The notes below the pieces were generated by a model, which was not told the origin of the DNA, did not search any database, and saw only the letters and a program-made list of their open reading frames with translations. Below are positions 1-9,500 of a stretch of DNA of 64,000 bases, piece after piece. The stretch is from Solimonas sp. (GTDB lineage Bacteria; Pseudomonadota; Gammaproteobacteria; Nevskiales; Nevskiaceae): NCBI GenBank assembly GCA_030149365.1, contig JASBRP010000001.1, forward strand, positions 62,001 to 126,000. The letters run 5' to 3'. Numbering within the stretch: the first letter of the stretch is position 1; each line of letters starts with the position of its first letter. The position numbers and the translations under genes were made by a program.

Positions 1-43
1 GGCCGCGGACGATCGACAGCGATGCTGTGGCGGTGCTTTCCAT
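1..43 (-). CDS. Possible 5' end of a CDS running off the window
   Basis: On the minus strand an ATG at 43 opens a frame of 14 codons (reading MESTATASLSIVRG) to the edge of the window. It lies downstream of the MaoC-like gene and past a repeat pair, in the same direction. A weak GGATCGAAG purine stretch precedes the ATG. Nothing about function can be said from 14 residues, and the frame could be chance. Confidence 0.25.
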   Translation of the reverse strand, partial: MESTATASLSIVRG

Positions 44-92
44 ATGGCTTCGATCCAAAGTCTACTTGCCGCGTACTACTCGGCTGAAGAGG

Positions 93-187
93 TCCGTTCG
101 TGCTGAGCCTGTCGAAGCATGGGCGGACTTCCCCACCGTCGGTCAACGGGTTGCCGCCCACCCTTCGACAGGCTCAGGGCGAACGGC
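93..187. repeat. Inverted pair of REP-like elements (family R1)
   Basis: Two copies of a repeat with core CTGAGCCTGTCGAAG face each other: a diverged copy at about 93-118 and a good copy in the opposite orientation at about 159-186 (core CTTCGACAGGCTCAGGGC). The same arrangement recurs at 10074-10157 and 21459-21556. The pair lies just downstream of the MaoC-like gene and could act as an mRNA 3' hairpin. Confidence 0.85.
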
Positions 188-206
188 AACTGCTTCGCAG
201 GTACCA

Positions 207-1397
207 TCAGTACGGCAACTGCACTTCAGCCGTGCCCTTCAGGATTTGCTCGCCGGTTTGCGTGGTCATTTTCACCTCGATCACCACCACCGGGCAGCCG
301 TAGGGCGAGTTCACCTGCTTGTCCACCACCGTGCCGTCGATGAAGGTGATGTCCCCCTCGAAGGCCGGGCTGCGGAACTGCGTCTTGGAGTGCCAGACGA
401 AGCCATCGTGGCCGGCCCAGTAGGACACGTAGTCCACATGCCAGGCATTCATCGAGGCACCGTAGCCGTACATGCCGCCCATGCCGACGTTGGTGGCCTT
501 TTCCAGGTTCACGTGTCCGCTGGAAGGGCCGTGGTACAGACCGTCACCCTGGCGCGGATCGACCTTGCGGGCGCTGTAGTCGTAGCTCATGTCCTTGGCG
601 AAGCCGGCATCCGCCGTGGCGGGGTCGATGACGCCCTCTGGCACGTTCCAGCGCCAGGTGCCCCAGATGTTCTGGCGGAAGGCGCGGTACTCGGTGACGA
701 AGGTGGCGATGGAGTGCGGGCCGACCACGCGGCGCGGCAGCTTGTCGCCCACCTTCACTTCCGCCCAGTTCGGCGACTTGCCCTCACGGTTGGACAGGAT
801 CCAGTCGAAGCGCAGCTTGTGGATCTCGGCCAGCTCGGCCTTGTCCCAGCGCTTGGGGCTGGCCTTCTCCTTGCCGTAGACCTTGCGCTTGTTGGCCTCC
901 TCGATCAGGTAGCGGATCGAGGTGGCACGCTCGCGCGCCACCAGCACGCCGTCCTGGTTGCGGTGCTCGGTGTCGCCGCGCTGGAAGACCGTAGGGCCGC
1001 CGAAGCTGGTGTCCTTCACGTCGTAGCCGTCGAAGCGACGCTTCTGGAACAGCTTGTCGCCCGGGCGCACCGGCGCACCGAAGAACCACCACTCCTCGCC
1101 ACCGAAGATCAGGTGGCTGCCGGGTATCTTGCCCACGCCGGCCGGATGACAGCCGTGGCCATAGTCCATCGCCACGGCGAAGGACTGCGGCGCGACGATG
1201 CCGCCGAACTTCGACCTGGCCGCGAACTCCTGGTCCCAGTGGATCGGGTTGGCGTAGTCCATCGCCATGACCCAGCGGCGGATGTCGGTGGCATTGCAGG
1301 GGTCCCAGAGCTCGGCGAACACCACCGGCTTGCCCACCCATTTGTCCAGGTCGCTCAGATCGAGAACGGCCGAACCTTCTTTGACAGGAGCATTCAT
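207..1397 (-). CDS. MaoC-like / FAS1-type acyl dehydratase
   Basis: A 396-residue double hot-dog protein. The N-terminal half carries the hydratase motif D47-x5-H53 (DYANPIHWD) followed by a Phe/Gly-rich segment typical of MaoC/R-hydratase folds. The C-terminal half is a second hot-dog domain (region around AWHVDYVSYWAGHDGF). Family members hydrate enoyl-CoA thioesters in beta-oxidation-like routes. It is the last gene of a minus-strand cluster that begins with an amidohydrolase and a Rieske oxygenase, so a role in degrading a CoA-activated intermediate is inferred. The 132-base gap to the upstream phosphotransferase holds no recognisable gene. The exact substrate cannot be read from sequence. 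Confidence 0.85.
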   Translation of the reverse strand: MNAPVKEGSAVLDLSDLDKWVGKPVVFAELWDPCNATDIRRWVMAMDYANPIHWDQEFAARSKFGGIVAPQSFAVAMDYGHGCHPAGVGKIPGSHLIFGGEEWWFFGAPVRPGDKLFQKRRFDGYDVKDTSFGGPTVFQRGDTEHRNQDGVLVARERATSIRYLIEEANKRKVYGKEKASPKRWDKAELAEIHKLRFDWILSNREGKSPNWAEVKVGDKLPRRVVGPHSIATFVTEYRAFRQNIWGTWRWNVPEGVIDPATADAGFAKDMSYDYSARKVDPRQGDGLYHGPSSGHVNLEKATNVGMGGMYGYGASMNAWHVDYVSYWAGHDGFVWHSKTQFRSPAFEGDITFIDGTVVDKQVNSPYGCPVVVIEVKMTTQTGEQILKGTAEVQLPY

Positions 1398-1529
1398 CGC
1401 AGGACCCTTTGTTATCGCTAGCCCGGTGCCGCGACGCAGCGCCGGCCCATTGTGGAAGATAAGCCCATTCTAGGCAGTGCCCCCCGCGGCATCCCGGCAG
1501 GGCCTGCGGGGTGATCTACATTTGGCGCA

Positions 1530-2609
1530 TCAGCGCCGTCGCGCCTCGAGCTCTGCCAGGGCCGAGCGCGTGTCCAACTCGATGAAGGCGGCAGCGTAGC
1601 GCTGCGCCAGCGCCAGCGAGATCTCACTGCTCTGGTAGCTGTCCGTCCCCAGGGTGGATAGCCACACCGCCAGGCCATAGGCGGGCGAGGCGCGATACCA
1701 CAGCCAGGCCTCCTCGGCGCCAGGCTCTTGCCCCTGGGGGAGCGCCAGCGCCTGCCGGTAGGTCTCGACCAGTCCCCTCTCCTGGCGACGGCGATCCTCC
1801 ACCGTGAGCGCGCCCGCCAGGAAATAGCCGACGTCCTGCGACCAGTGCCCCCTGCGGGTGACCTGCCAGTCGAGGAAGCCCACCTCCCCGCCGGGCAGCA
1901 CATAGGTATTGCCGACGTGGGCGTCGCCATGCAGCAGCGTCACCGGCCCGGCGGACAACAGGGCGACATAGCTCGCCCAGAAATCGACGATCTGGTCACC
2001 GCTGTACGGCGTGATCTCCGGCGGCAATTGCCCCAGGCCTCGCGCCAGCCCGAGCGGCGTTCGCTTGCGCAGCCCCACCTGCCAACCCTTCGAGGGCTTC
2101 CAGGTCTTCACCCAGCGCAACGCGGGATGGCTGCGGCCGCTGAAGCCCCAGTAGCGGCGATGAACCTTGGCCAGTCCTTGCAGGCCATTGGCTCCCTGCG
2201 CTGGTGTCAACGGTCGCGTGGCGTCACGCGGATCGGCGCCACGCCCACAAAGGTCTTCCATCACCAGCAGGAAATCCAGGCGCAGCCAGTCCACCACGCT
2301 GCTGTAGACGATGGGGTGCTCCACCGGCAGCAAGGTGCCGGACGAGAACAGCCGCGCCTCGTTGAACAGGTTGCCATTGCGCAGGTGCACGATACGGTGC
2401 TTCGCCGCATGTGCCTTGAGGAAGACGGTTTCCGGCCCGCTGCCACTGGCGTAGCGGATGCCGAAGCGGGCGCGGCGGTTGGTGCCGTCGTCACGGGTCA
2501 CCAGCTCCACGGCGCCCACGCGTGCGTCCGGGTGTCGCGACGCGATGGCACGGGTCATCCATTCGGGAGTGACGTCCTCCCACTGTCTCGGAATGCGCAA
2601 CGATGCCAA
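1530..2609 (-). CDS. Phosphotransferase, APH/choline-kinase fold
   Basis: A 359-residue soluble kinase-like protein. The catalytic loop HGDAHVGN (H227-G-D229) and the metal-binding segment FLDWQ are intact, so it should be an active small-molecule phosphotransferase of the APH superfamily. Such genes often sit in CoA-ester and steroid catabolic clusters; the substrate is usually unknown and antibiotic resistance should not be assumed. The start 12 bases past the stop of the hydrolase remnant suggests co-transcription with the Rieske genes. A second, catalytically altered APH-fold protein is encoded at 12501-13793. Confidence 0.85.
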   Translation of the reverse strand: MASLRIPRQWEDVTPEWMTRAIASRHPDARVGAVELVTRDDGTNRRARFGIRYASGSGPETVFLKAHAAKHRIVHLRNGNLFNEARLFSSGTLLPVEHPIVYSSVVDWLRLDFLLVMEDLCGRGADPRDATRPLTPAQGANGLQGLAKVHRRYWGFSGRSHPALRWVKTWKPSKGWQVGLRKRTPLGLARGLGQLPPEITPYSGDQIVDFWASYVALLSAGPVTLLHGDAHVGNTYVLPGGEVGFLDWQVTRRGHWSQDVGYFLAGALTVEDRRRQERGLVETYRQALALPQGQEPGAEEAWLWYRASPAYGLAVWLSTLGTDSYQSSEISLALAQRYAAAFIELDTRSALAELEARRR

Positions 2610-2621
2610 GGCGTCTGCCCC

Positions 2622-2840
2622 TTAGTGTTTGAGGAAATCCAGAATCTGCGGCGCCAACGCCGGCCAGTTCTCGAACAGGCCGCGCCCCTCCTTCTGTAGC
2701 AGCAGGCGCCGGTTCCACTCATCGTCCGGCCAGGGCGGATCGGCGATCTGCGAGCCCGGGATCAGTTCATGCACCCAGTCGGTCGTGCGGCGCGTGTGGC
2801 TGAGGTCGCTGCCGCCGTTGCGCAGGATCAGCACCGGCAT
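2622..2840 (-). pseudogene. Truncated alpha/beta hydrolase, C-terminal remnant
   Basis: An open frame of 72 codons (beginning MPVLILRNGGSD, with a PPWPDDEWNRR segment) reads like the last quarter of an alpha/beta hydrolase: a buried strand VLILR, an acidic residue and a conserved C-terminal helix ending in ILDFLKH. No nucleophile elbow (GxSxG) or upstream part of the fold is present. The sequence is cut abruptly at a palindromic repeat (2844-2869) lying between it and the ferredoxin stop. I interpret it as the 3' end of a gene that was once complete in this operon and lost its 5' part by deletion at the repeat. It may still be translated from the in-frame ATG, but is unlikely to be an enzyme. 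Confidence 0.7.
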
Positions 2841-2843
2841 CGA

Positions 2844-2869
2844 CCCCTGTCCCGCAAGCGGGCGAGGGG
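2844..2869. repeat. Palindromic repeat (family R4) at truncation point
   Basis: Palindromic element with inner stem CCCGC/GCGGG and outer CCCC/GGGG, in the seven-gene minus-strand cluster between the Rieske ferredoxin stop and the hydrolase remnant. Related palindromes occur at 12370-12394, 52622-52645, 57156-57181 and 57250-57275. Confidence 0.8.
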
Positions 2870-2875
2870 AACAAA

Positions 2876-3211
2876 CTAGACCAGCACCTCGACATCGTCG
2901 CCGGACACCCGCACCTCATACGTCGCAATCGGCAACTTCGCCGGCAGATTCAGCGCCGCACCGGTAGACAGGTCAAACCGCGCCCCATGCACCGGGCAGG
3001 CGATCCAGCCGTTGCCCATGCGCCCACGCTCCAGCGGCTTCTCGTTGTGCGAGCAGACGTTGGCGATGGCGTAGAGCTTGTCGTTGACGTTGCAGACCAG
3101 CAGGCACTTGGCGCCGACCTGCACCGCCTTCTTGGTGTTGGCAGGCAGGTCGGCGAGCTTCAGCACCGGGGTGAACGCAGCCGCCGCAGCGGCATCGGCC
3201 TCGTCGATCAC
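2876..3211 (-). CDS. Rieske [2Fe-2S] ferredoxin
   Basis: A 111-residue protein with a bacterial Rieske ferredoxin signature: C53-S-H55 and C72-P-V-H75 coordinate a [2Fe-2S] cluster, with the usual GARFDLSTG strand after the second pair. Its start is six bases after the stop of the Rieske oxygenase alpha subunit, so it is almost certainly its electron donor. An alanine-rich N-terminal stretch (residues 6-12) is slightly longer than in common family members. No ferredoxin reductase is encoded nearby, so a reductase elsewhere in the genome must be used. Confidence 0.92.
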   Translation of the reverse strand: MIDEADAAAAAAFTPVLKLADLPANTKKAVQVGAKCLLVCNVNDKLYAIANVCSHNEKPLERGRMGNGWIACPVHGARFDLSTGAALNLPAKLPIATYEVRVSGDDVEVLV

Positions 3212-3217
3212 GCGATT

Positions 3218-4627
3218 TCAGCCCTTCTTGCCGACATAGCGATCCACGGCCTGCTCGAAGTGACGCAGGCGGATTTCCTGGTAGTTGCCCAGGGTCAGGC
3301 CACGCTTGGCGCTGGCCTCGATGCCCTCCTGCTGCAAGCCGACGTTGTCGGTGTCCTGGTCCAGGATGGCGCCGAAGCCCGGGTCCATGCCCTCGGCCTC
3401 GGTGAAGGACTGCTCGTCGCGCAGGTGGATCGGCTCGGCCGGCATCGGGCGAGCGCCATCCTTGGGTACCGGGCGCAGGAACAGCACCTCGTAGAGGCAC
3501 TTGCGATGGTCGTTCTTGTCCGGGCGGAAGCGGTAGACCATCGGCAGCGAGATGCCGGGGAACAGGAAGGTGTTGGGGAATACCGTGTACGAGAAGCAGT
3601 CCAGCAACTCGGAGTCCGAAACCTTGGAAAGATCGGTGTTGGTGGCCTTCTCGAACATGCCGCGGAACATCTCGGCCATCACCGCGCGGGCGGTGCCGCC
3701 GTCCTTGACCGTGAACTTGGTGTCGCCCAGGGCGCTGGAATCACCCAGCGTGAACTGGTTGAGGATGTCCTGCTCGCTGACCTGGCCGTAGAGATGCGGG
3801 CTGACCACGCCCAGCGTGGAGATGAAGCGGTCCACGTGCTCGCCGTAGACGTCGTACTGCGAGTTGGCATCGCCGTTGGAAGGCGCCACCTGCGGGTGCG
3901 TCTCGATGACGTGATATGCCTCCTGAAAGGCCTCGATGGCCAGCTTCCAGTTGCAGGGCAGGCGCTTGGTCACGTGCAGGTAGACGTAGCGATCCTGCAG
4001 GTTCCAGGCGTCGATGTGAGACTTCGCCTCCGGGCCCAGGTATTCGGCCAGGGTCGGGGCGTTCGGGTCCATGTTGATGAACACGAAGCCGCCGATGCGC
4101 TCCACCCGTGCCTGCGGCAGCGTGAACTTCTGCGGGTCCACGTGCGGGAAGTCCCAGTGGCAGACCGTCTCCTTGTGGCTGCCGTCGAGGTTCCAGCTCC
4201 AGCCGTGGAAGCTGCACTTGAACTCCTCGGCGTTGCCCTCCGTGCCCGAGGCGCGCAGCTTGGTGCCGCGGTGGAGGCAAGCGTTGTAGTAGGCGCGGAT
4301 CTCGTCCGCCGCCACGCGGGTGATGATGAAGGAGTAATGGCCCAGGTCGTAGACGTGGTAGTCGCCGACCTGCGGGATGTGCTCCTCGCGGCAGGCGAAC
4401 TGCCAGGTCTTCTTCCACAGCGTGTCCAGCTCCAGCCTGGCGAAGGCCGGATCGATGTAGCGGTCGGTGGGAATGTCCTCGTCGCCGAGGAACTGATAGG
4501 ACTCGGACCGCACCCAGCCAGGCGCCGCCACCTTGTCGCTGGCGATGATGTCCTGCGTGCTCGGAGCGCCGGGACAGCGGGCAGCGCCCTTTTCCTTGAG
4601 CTCCTTCAGGGTGATGGTGTTGCTCAT
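3218..4627 (-). CDS. Rieske non-haem iron oxygenase, alpha subunit
   Basis: A 469-residue ring-hydroxylating oxygenase large subunit. The N-terminal Rieske domain has C117-L-H119 and C138-S-F-H141. The catalytic domain carries the iron-binding segment EAYHVIETH (H239 and H244) with an acidic third ligand expected near the C terminus. No small (beta) subunit is adjacent, which fits the alpha-only oxygenases that act on steroids, terpenoids, carnitine-like compounds or aromatic acids. The gene lies between an amidohydrolase (26 bases upstream) and its ferredoxin (6 bases downstream). The hydroxylation or demethylation substrate cannot be deduced. Confidence 0.92.
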   Translation of the reverse strand: MSNTITLKELKEKGAARCPGAPSTQDIIASDKVAAPGWVRSESYQFLGDEDIPTDRYIDPAFARLELDTLWKKTWQFACREEHIPQVGDYHVYDLGHYSFIITRVAADEIRAYYNACLHRGTKLRASGTEGNAEEFKCSFHGWSWNLDGSHKETVCHWDFPHVDPQKFTLPQARVERIGGFVFINMDPNAPTLAEYLGPEAKSHIDAWNLQDRYVYLHVTKRLPCNWKLAIEAFQEAYHVIETHPQVAPSNGDANSQYDVYGEHVDRFISTLGVVSPHLYGQVSEQDILNQFTLGDSSALGDTKFTVKDGGTARAVMAEMFRGMFEKATNTDLSKVSDSELLDCFSYTVFPNTFLFPGISLPMVYRFRPDKNDHRKCLYEVLFLRPVPKDGARPMPAEPIHLRDEQSFTEAEGMDPGFGAILDQDTDNVGLQQEGIEASAKRGLTLGNYQEIRLRHFEQAVDRYVGKKG

Positions 4628-4653
4628 CGTGTTTCTCCAAAAACCTTCAAACT

Positions 4654-5934
4654 TCAGGCAGCGGCGCGGCGCTCGACCACGGCGCTGCTGTTCTTGTGTA
4701 TCTGGCCGTCCTTCATGATCACCACCAGGCGCTGTGCATCCAGCAGCACCGACAGATCAGCCAGCGGGTCGCCGTCCACCAGCAGCAGGTCGGCCAGGTA
4801 GCCCTCGCGGATCTCGCCCAGCTTCTCGCCGTTGTCCACGGTCATCGCCGTGCCGCCATGGGCGGTGGCGCAGCGCAGGGCCTCGGCCGGGCTGTAGCCG
4901 TAGTACTTCACGAAGAAGCCGAGGTCGCGGGCATTGGTGCCGTTGCGGCTCCAGGCAAAGCCGTAGTCGCCGCCGATCAGGTGACGGATGCCGCGCTTGC
5001 GCAGCTCGGTGTGGGTCTTGATCGAGGCGTCCACCAGTCCGGGGATGCCCATGTAGCCGCCGATCTCGGCGCTCAGGCCGTTCGGAGCCGCCTCGTTGTT
5101 GACGATGCTGTGGAACAGGCTGACCGTGGGCGCCACGAAGACCTTGTCCTTGGCCGCCTCGAACAGGTCCAGCAGCTCGGCGTCGGAGTATTCGCAGTGG
5201 TAGAGCATGTCCACGCCGGCACGCAGGCAGGCCTTGCTGCCGGCGATGGAGCGGGTGTGCGCGTTCACGCGACGGCCGTAGTCGTGCGCCGTCTCCACCG
5301 CCACGCGGATTTCGTCAAAGGTCATCGGCGTGGTATGCGCCGGGGTGTTCGGGTAGAACGGGTCGCCGGAGACGTCGAGCTTGATGTTGTCGCAGCCCTC
5401 GCGGCAGCACAGACGCACGGCCTTGCGCATCTCCTCCACGCCGTCGACGATGATCGACGGGCCCTTGCGCGGGTTGTGTTCGCGGCTCTCGTCGCCCATG
5501 GCGCCGGTGACGGAAATCTCCAGCGAGCCGGCGCGGATGCGCGGGCCCGGCAGCAGGCCGGCATTCACCGCGTCACGCACCGCCACGCCCAGGCGCAGCT
5601 TGGCCTCCGATGCACCCCAGGCGCTGGTGAAGCCATGGTCCAGCAACACCTTGGCCACGCGCGCCGTCAACAGCGTGTGCGCCTCCGGCGAAGGCGAGAT
5701 CAGGTCCTCGGTCGCGGTCACCGCCTCGAAGGAGAGATGGGCATGGCCCTCGGTCATGCCGGGCATCAGGAACATGCCGCGCGCGTCGATCACCTCGGCC
5801 CCGGCGGCGGCGATCTGGCCACGCCCCTTGGCCACGGAGCGCACACGGTTGCCCTCCACCAGCACGTCACCCTCGAAGGGCGCGGCGCCGCTGGCGTCCC
5901 AGACCCTGGCGCCCGTGAATAGCGTCCTGTTCAT
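4654..5934 (-). CDS. Metal-dependent amidohydrolase
   Basis: A 426-residue amidohydrolase-superfamily enzyme. The small N-terminal beta-sandwich (ARVWDASG...EVIDARGMFLMPG) leads to the first metal ligands H64-A-H66, followed by a conserved Lys in NIKLDVSGD, His residues in VNAHTRS and MLYHCEYSD and an Asp in IGGDYGF, as in imidazolonepropionase/prolidase-like members. These enzymes hydrolyse amide, lactam or related bonds; the substrate is unknown. It is the first gene of the minus-strand Rieske cluster, and the 181-base gap upstream (5935-6115) is a divergent promoter region shared with the VOC gene. Confidence 0.88.
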   Translation of the reverse strand: MNRTLFTGARVWDASGAAPFEGDVLVEGNRVRSVAKGRGQIAAAGAEVIDARGMFLMPGMTEGHAHLSFEAVTATEDLISPSPEAHTLLTARVAKVLLDHGFTSAWGASEAKLRLGVAVRDAVNAGLLPGPRIRAGSLEISVTGAMGDESREHNPRKGPSIIVDGVEEMRKAVRLCCREGCDNIKLDVSGDPFYPNTPAHTTPMTFDEIRVAVETAHDYGRRVNAHTRSIAGSKACLRAGVDMLYHCEYSDAELLDLFEAAKDKVFVAPTVSLFHSIVNNEAAPNGLSAEIGGYMGIPGLVDASIKTHTELRKRGIRHLIGGDYGFAWSRNGTNARDLGFFVKYYGYSPAEALRCATAHGGTAMTVDNGEKLGEIREGYLADLLLVDGDPLADLSVLLDAQRLVVIMKDGQIHKNSSAVVERRAAA

Positions 5935-6115
5935 CGACCCTCTCTCCTTTCCGCTTCCGGTCGATTATGGCCACCGCTGCCGCCCCGCCGAATGACCCGG
6001 ACGGCAGGTGGAATTGCCTGCCACGGCCAGCACTTCCGACGGGCCGGCAGGGGGTCGCTAGACTCGATTCCACACCCGCGGTGACACCCCGCCGCCCAGC
6101 CCGGAGCAAGGCCGA

Positions 6116-6598
6116 ATGATCAGAGGCATCCACCACGTGGCCGTCCACGTCCGTGATCTGGACAAGATGATGAAGTTCTACAGCGACGCCTTCGGTTTCG
6201 AACTGGTCGGGGAGGTCTTCTCCTGGGACGACAGCGAGTTCATCGACCGCATCGTCGACGTGCCGAACTCCGCCGCCAAGGGCGCCATGCTGCGCTGCGG
6301 TACCTGCTACATGGAGCTGTTCGAGTACCAGCGCCCCGCGCCGGAATCCGCCGAGCCGAAGAAGCCCTACGACCGGGGCTATACCCACTTCTGTGTTGAT
6401 GTGACTGATATCGAAGAGGAATTCGTACGACTGCGCGACCTGGGCATGCGCTTCCCGCAGGACGCCCCGATCGACGTGGGCCACGTGAAGACCATCTACG
6501 GCCGCGATCCCGAGGGCAACCTGATCGAGATCCAGCAGACGCAGGCGAATTGCGACTTCCCGCTGGCCAAGCTCAAGCGCGAGCCGACGCGCGGATGA
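6116..6598 (+). CDS. VOC-family (glyoxalase/dioxygenase-fold) protein
   Basis: A 160-residue vicinal-oxygen-chelate protein made of two beta-alpha-beta-beta-beta modules. It starts with the classical HHVAVHVRDLDKMMKFY segment and ends with DPEGNLIEIQQ, which supply a His and a Glu metal ligand. Family members include epimerases (methylmalonyl-CoA type), glyoxalases and isomerases. The stop codon overlaps the start of the downstream oxidoreductase (ATGA at 6595-6598), so the two are translationally coupled, which argues for function in the same pathway. Confidence 0.85.
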   Translation: MIRGIHHVAVHVRDLDKMMKFYSDAFGFELVGEVFSWDDSEFIDRIVDVPNSAAKGAMLRCGTCYMELFEYQRPAPESAEPKKPYDRGYTHFCVDVTDIEEEFVRLRDLGMRFPQDAPIDVGHVKTIYGRDPEGNLIEIQQTQANCDFPLAKLKREPTRG

Positions 6599-9500
6599 CC
6601 AAATCCGTCACCACCCTGGACGACAAGTACGTCCAGCCCAGCGGCAGGGTCTTCATGTCCTCCAACCAGGCCCTCGTGCGCCTGGTGCTGGAGCAGTCCC
6701 GCCGCGACCGCGCCTTGGGCCTGAAGACCGCCGGCTACATCTCCGGCTACCGCGGCTCGCCGCTGGGGGTCTACGACTCCGCGCTCTGGGGTGCCCAGAA
6801 GCTGCTGGACCAGCATGACATCCGCTTCGTCCCCGGCCTGAATGAGGAACTGGCGGTCAGCAGCATCCGCGGCACGCAGGAGCTGGCCTGGTTCGGAAAG
6901 TCCGCCTTCGAAGGCGTGTTCGGCCTCTGGTACGGCAAGGGCATCGGCGTGGACCGCGCCTGCGAGTCGCTCAAGCTCGGCAACCTCGAAGGCGCCGCGG
7001 CAAAGGGCGGCTTCCTCGCCATCGCCGGCGACGACCACGGCGGCAAGTCCTCCGACAGCGCCCACCAGTCCGAGCACACCCTCATCGCCTCGATGCTGCC
7101 GATCCTGTATCCGGCCACCATCGGCGAGATCATCGAGTTCGGCCTCGCCGGCTGGGCCATGTCGCGCTACAGCGGCTGCTACGTCGCGCTCAAGTGCATC
7201 ACCGACACGCTGGACCTGTCCGGCAGCGTCGAGCTGCCCGACGCACACCGTCCCTTTGTCACCCCCGCCGGCCTCGAGCTGCCGCCCGGCGGCCTGAACC
7301 TGCGGCAGAACCAGCCGGCCCTGGTGGAGGAGGATTTCCTCGTCAACCACCGCCTGCCCGCCGCCACCGCCTTCGCCCAGGCCAACGGCCTGGACCGTGT
7401 CGTCATCGACGGCCCGCGTCGCAGCCTGGCCATCGTCAGCGCCGGCAAGGCCTATCTCGACGTGCGCCAGGCCCTCGCCGACCTCGGCCTGGATGACGCG
7501 CACTGCGCCCGCCTGGGCGTGCGTCTCTACAAGCCCGGCCTGATCTGGCCGATGGTGCGCGACACGCTGGTGGACTTCGCCGCCGGCAGCAGCGCCGTGC
7601 TGGTGGTGGAAGAGAAGCGCCCGGTGATGGAAGACCAGGTGGCGCGCCACCTCTACGCCATCGGTGCCGACCGCCGCCCCGCCCTGGCCGGCAAGCGCGA
7701 TCTCGAAGGCCACTCGCTTCTGTCCGCCGCGGGCGAGCTGACCGTGCCTCAGTTGCGCAAGGCGATCCGCACGCTGCTCCAGCAGATCGGCATCGTCGAT
7801 CCGCAGGTGGAGGAACACTACGCGCTGTTCCATGGCATCGAGACGCGCAGCCTGCAAGGCGGCGGCTCGGTGCGCCCCGCCTACTTCTGCTCCGGCTGCC
7901 CGCACAACACCAGCACCAAGCTGCCCGACGGCTCCTTCGCCCTGGGCGGCATCGGCTGCCACGGCCTCGCCGCCGTGGTGATGGACCGCAAGACCATGCA
8001 GTTCATGCCCATGGGCCACGAGGGCTCGCCCTGGGCCGCGGTGAGCCAGTTCGTGGACACGCCACACGTGTTCCAGAACATGGGCGACGGCACCTACTCG
8101 CATTCCGGCGTGCTGGCGATCCGTGCCTCGGTCGCCGCCAAGGCCAACATGACCTACAAGGTCCTGTACAACGACGCCGTGGCGATGACCGGCGGCCAGC
8201 CGGTGGAGCAGCAGATCACGCCGGTGGACATGGTCAACCAGCTGCTCTCCGAGGGCGTGCGCCCGGTCAAGCTGGTGTCCGACAACCCGGAGCAGTACCA
8301 GGGCATCAAGCTGCCGCCCCACTCCACCCTGCACCACCGCGATGAGCTCGACGCACTGCAGAAGCAACTGCGCGAGCTCAAGGGCGTCTCCGCCATCGTC
8401 TACGAGCAGACCTGCGCCGCCGAGAAGCGCCGCCGCCGCAAGCGCAAGCTGATGGCCGACCCGGACCAGCGCATCTTCATCAACCCCGCCGTCTGCGAAG
8501 GCTGCGGCGACTGCTCCGTGCAGTCCAACTGCATCAGCGTGCTGCCGCTGGAGACCGAGTTCGGCCGCAAGCGCCAGATCGACCAGTCCAACTGCAACAA
8601 GGACTACTCCTGCGTGAAGGGCTTCTGCCCCTCCTTCGTCACCGTGACTGGCGCGAAGATCGCCAAGCGCGTCAGTGGCGATCCGCAGCGCCTGGAGCAG
8701 GCCATCGCCGCGCTGCCGGAACCGTCCGTGGCGTCTCTTGAGGCGAAGGGATACAACATCCTGGTCGGCGGCATCGGCGGCACCGGCGTGCTCACCATCG
8801 GCGCCCTGCTGGGCATGGCCGCGCATCTCGACGGCAAGGGCTGCAGCATCCTCGACCTGACCGGCATGGCCCAGAAGGGCGGCTCGGTCACCAGCCACAT
8901 CCGCATCGGCCCCGATCCCGCCGGCATCTACAGCTCGCGCCTGTCTGAGGGCATGGTAGACGTATTGATGGCCTGCGACCTGATCGTCGGCTCCGGCACC
9001 GGCGTGCTGAAGACCCTGCGCCCCGGCCGCAGCGCCGCCATCCTCAACACCGACGTCGCCCCCACCGGCGACTTCCAGAAGAACAAGCACCTCGACCTCG
9101 GCGAAGCCCGCATGCGCGAGGCCATCGTCGAGGCCCTGGCCGGCGGCGCCGAACATTCCCTGCCCGCCAGCCGCCTCGCCACCGACCTCACCGGCGACAG
9201 CATCGGCACCAACATCCTGATGCTGGGCTACGCCGCGCAGAAGGGCCTGCTGCCGGTCTCCGTCGCCTCGCTGCAGGAGGCCATCCGTCTCAACGGCGCC
9301 TTCGTGGAAGGCAACCTGCGCACCTTCGCCCTCGGCCGCCTCGCCGCGCACGCGCCGGACCTGCTGGCGCAGGAACTGGCGCCCGTCCCGGTAACACCGC
9401 TGCAGACCGTGGAACAGGTGATGGCCAGCCGCACACGCCTGCTCACCGACTACCAGGACGCCGCCTACGCCGAACGCTATCGCGCCTTCGTCGAAGACAT

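Noticed and set aside
44..106. Short plus-strand frame MASIQSLLAAYYSAEEV at the left edge
   Set aside because: It is only 20 codons, overlaps an R1 repeat and lacks a ribosome-binding site.
1530..2609. Aminoglycoside resistance gene
   Set aside because: The APH fold is shared by many metabolic kinases, and the context is a catabolic operon; there is no evidence for antibiotic modification.
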